In this document: positions 23,128-24,358 of the stretch, piece by piece | Position numbering within the stretch: the stretch's first letter is position 1 | Layout of the letters: every line of letters begins with the position of its first letter | DNA from: an uncultured Bacilli bacterium | Lineage (GTDB): Bacteria; Bacillota_I; Bacilli_A; RF39; UBA660 | Length of the DNA: 24,358 nt | NCBI GenBank assembly: GCA_934179675.1 | Contig: CAKPQS010000022.1 | Coordinates: 1 to 24,358 of the forward strand | Direction: 5' to 3' | Notes under the pieces: model-generated | Databases searched by the model: none | The model's input: the letters and a program-made list of their open reading frames with translations, nothing else | Told to the model about the DNA's origin: nothing | Position numbers and translations under genes: made by a program

Positions 23128-24357
23128 TTATATTTGTTTTAATGTTATTTGTGATTGATTATATCTTGGTGCTGTTAACTTCATACCTTGAGCAATAGAT
23201 TCTGCTTCACTAGAATAATTAATTATTACATAGGCATTAGCATCTGATAAAGCATTAGAAAACATACCTGAATAATCAGTTATACTTGTGCCTGTTATGG
23301 TAATTTCAGTTTGAAGTTTATTACATTTATTAAACATATATTTCATATTTGTTACATTTGCTGTATTAAAACTACTTAAATCTAAATTTGTTAAGGATGA
23401 ACATCTAGAAAACATAGAACTCATATCTGTCGCACTTGAGGTATTAAAACTACTTAAATTTAAATTTGTTAATGATGAACAACTTTGAAACATAGCAGCC
23501 ATAGTTGTTACATTTGAAGTATCAAAATTACTTAAGTCTAAACTTGTTAATGATGAACATGCAGCAAACATACTACCCATATATGTTACATTTGATGTAT
23601 CAAAATTACTTAAATCTAAATTTGTTAAACTTGAACAGCTAACAAACATAGCTCCCATATTTGTTACATTTGTCGTATTAAAATTACTTATATCAAGGTT
23701 TGTTAATTTTGAACACGAATAAAACATATTAAGCATATTTGTTACATTTGCCGTATCAAAAATACTTATATTTAAACTTGTTAAGGATCTACAATAATAA
23801 AACATAGATAACATATTTGTTACATTTGCTGTATTAAAACTACTTAAATCTAAACTTGGTAAGGATCTACATTCCTTAAACATGTTATACATATTGGTTA
23901 CATTTGCTGTATTAAAATTATTATTAAAATTTATTGATATTAAATTTGATATACCATCTCCAACTTTATAAAATGAAAATATATATGAACTATCATTAGG
24001 TGAAAATATTTGATTTTCACTTACTATATATAAATTATATAATGGTTTTGTGTTATCAGTTTTATCTTTTAATCCAGTATCTACCAAATATCCATATACT
24101 TTTTTACTTTGATTAGGATCTTCTGATATATCCCAACATAAATTTTCCTCAGTACATGCACTTGGTAAATTACTTAAATCATTACCAAAATTAATTGTTC
24201 TTACATAAGGTTTATAATTATTATTCCAAAATTCTGTTCCCCCATTTGCACTAGAATCATCACTATACCCATTCTTCATTGTTGCTATTTTCATTATAGT
24301 ACCTTTAGTTTTTATTAAAATATCACTATTTATAGCAGTATCAGACTTATAATATAT
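23128..24357 (-). CDS. BspA-like leucine-rich-repeat surface protein (DUF285), N-terminus missing
   Basis: The minus frame is open from the stop at 23128 to the window edge; although an ATG exists at 24294, the 21 codons before it are also open and it has only a weak ribosome binding site, so the real start lies outside and this is a partial gene. A region with TEFWNNNYKPYVRTINF, a CWDISEDP block and YIVSENQIF is the usual segment before DUF285 repeats ('yr..I.tI.F...., WDvS...., lyI......v.a'). Eight 26-residue repeats follow (consensus F-N/D-T-x-N-V-T-N-M-x-x-M-F-x-x-C-S-S-L-T-x-L-D-L-S-x), then a C-terminal ~55 residues without an LPXTG sorting signal. Such proteins are normally cell-surface adhesins or matrix binders; how this one is held is unknown. 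Confidence 0.88.
   Translation of the reverse strand: MYYKSDTAINSDILIKTKGTIMKIATMKNGYSDDSSANGGTEFWNNNYKPYVRTINFGNDLSNLPSACTEENLCWDISEDPNQSKKVYGYLVDTGLKDKTDNTKPLYNLYIVSENQIFSPNDSSYIFSFYKVGDGISNLISINFNNNFNTANVTNMYNMFKECRSLPSLDLSSFNTANVTNMLSMFYYCRSLTSLNISIFDTANVTNMLNMFYSCSKLTNLDISNFNTTNVTNMGAMFVSCSSLTNLDLSNFDTSNVTYMGSMFAACSSLTSLDLSNFDTSNVTTMAAMFQSCSSLTNLNLSSFNTSSATDMSSMFSRCSSLTNLDLSSFNTANVTNMKYMFNKCNKLQTEITITGTSITDYSGMFSNALSDANAYVIINYSSEAESIAQGMKLTAPRYNQSQITLKQI
23293..23916 (-). repeat. eight tandem 78-bp repeats coding the BspA-like LRR
   Basis: Eight consecutive 78-base units, each encoding one 26-residue DUF285 repeat. The units differ at many positions, so they are old and diverged rather than a recent expansion. 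The first and last units are the most divergent in the leucine half. Confidence 0.85.
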
Positions 24358-24358
24358 T

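Noticed and set aside
23293..23916. CRISPR-like regular repeats
   Set aside because: The 78-base period is coding, with no unique spacers; it is the protein repeat of a BspA-like gene.

Overview
The window comes from a very AT-rich, low-GC Gram-positive-type bacterium that uses the standard code: TGA acts as a stop (for example in the gene ending at 1858 and in rimM) and Trp is TGG. The forespore sigma factor SigG, a YlmC/YmxH-type protein, a MurE with the DNPR (meso-diaminopimelate) signature, AGGAGG/GGTGATC-type ribosome binding sites, the Bacillus-order secE-nusG-rplKAJL-ybxB-rpoBC cluster and an Asn at the RpoB position equal to E. coli His526 (as in mollicutes) suggest an uncultured, possibly gut-derived Bacilli lineage near the RF39/mollicute-like groups. 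That placement is inference. All genes are on the minus strand except one glycosyltransferase, so the layout below follows transcription from right to left.

Right part (24358 to 11923): a BspA-like leucine-rich-repeat surface protein (DUF285 repeats), truncated by the window edge, lies upstream of secE-nusG, rplK-rplA, rplJ-rplL, a ybxB-type methyltransferase, rpoB and rpoC. I can place a sigma-A-like promoter before secE, rplK, rplJ and rpoB. The rplK leader looks like a mimic of the 23S rRNA L1-binding stalk, rplJ has a textbook L10 leader, and strong intrinsic terminators follow rplL and rpoC.

Middle (11868 to 6112): a GtrB/DPM1-like glycosyltransferase runs convergently towards rpoC and is divergent from a CarD-family regulator. 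A tightly overlapping minus-strand operon follows: a type IV pilin-like protein, a SpoU/TrmH methyltransferase, rimM, trmD and two small unknown proteins, ending at a probable terminator. Then comes sigG, with a candidate sigma-G-type promoter of its own, and ylmC.

Left part (6091 to 1): an ApbE-like membrane-anchored protein, a membrane-anchored Mur-ligase-like protein with a ruined P-loop, and an apparently intact murE form one unit ending in a terminator. A separate two-gene unit with its own promoter encodes an unknown two-helix membrane protein and a glutamine-synthetase-like amidoligase. The window ends inside a DUF6273-type gene containing a conspicuous island of higher GC.

Most of the window is conserved housekeeping. 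The parts most deserving a second look are the membrane protein/amidoligase pair, the ApbE-like/Mur-like pair of apparently degenerate enzymes beside murE, the L1-mimic leader, and the GC island in the DUF6273 gene. I saw no tRNA or rRNA genes, CRISPR arrays, insertion sequences or prophage genes. No stretch of more than 300 bases lacks a gene.
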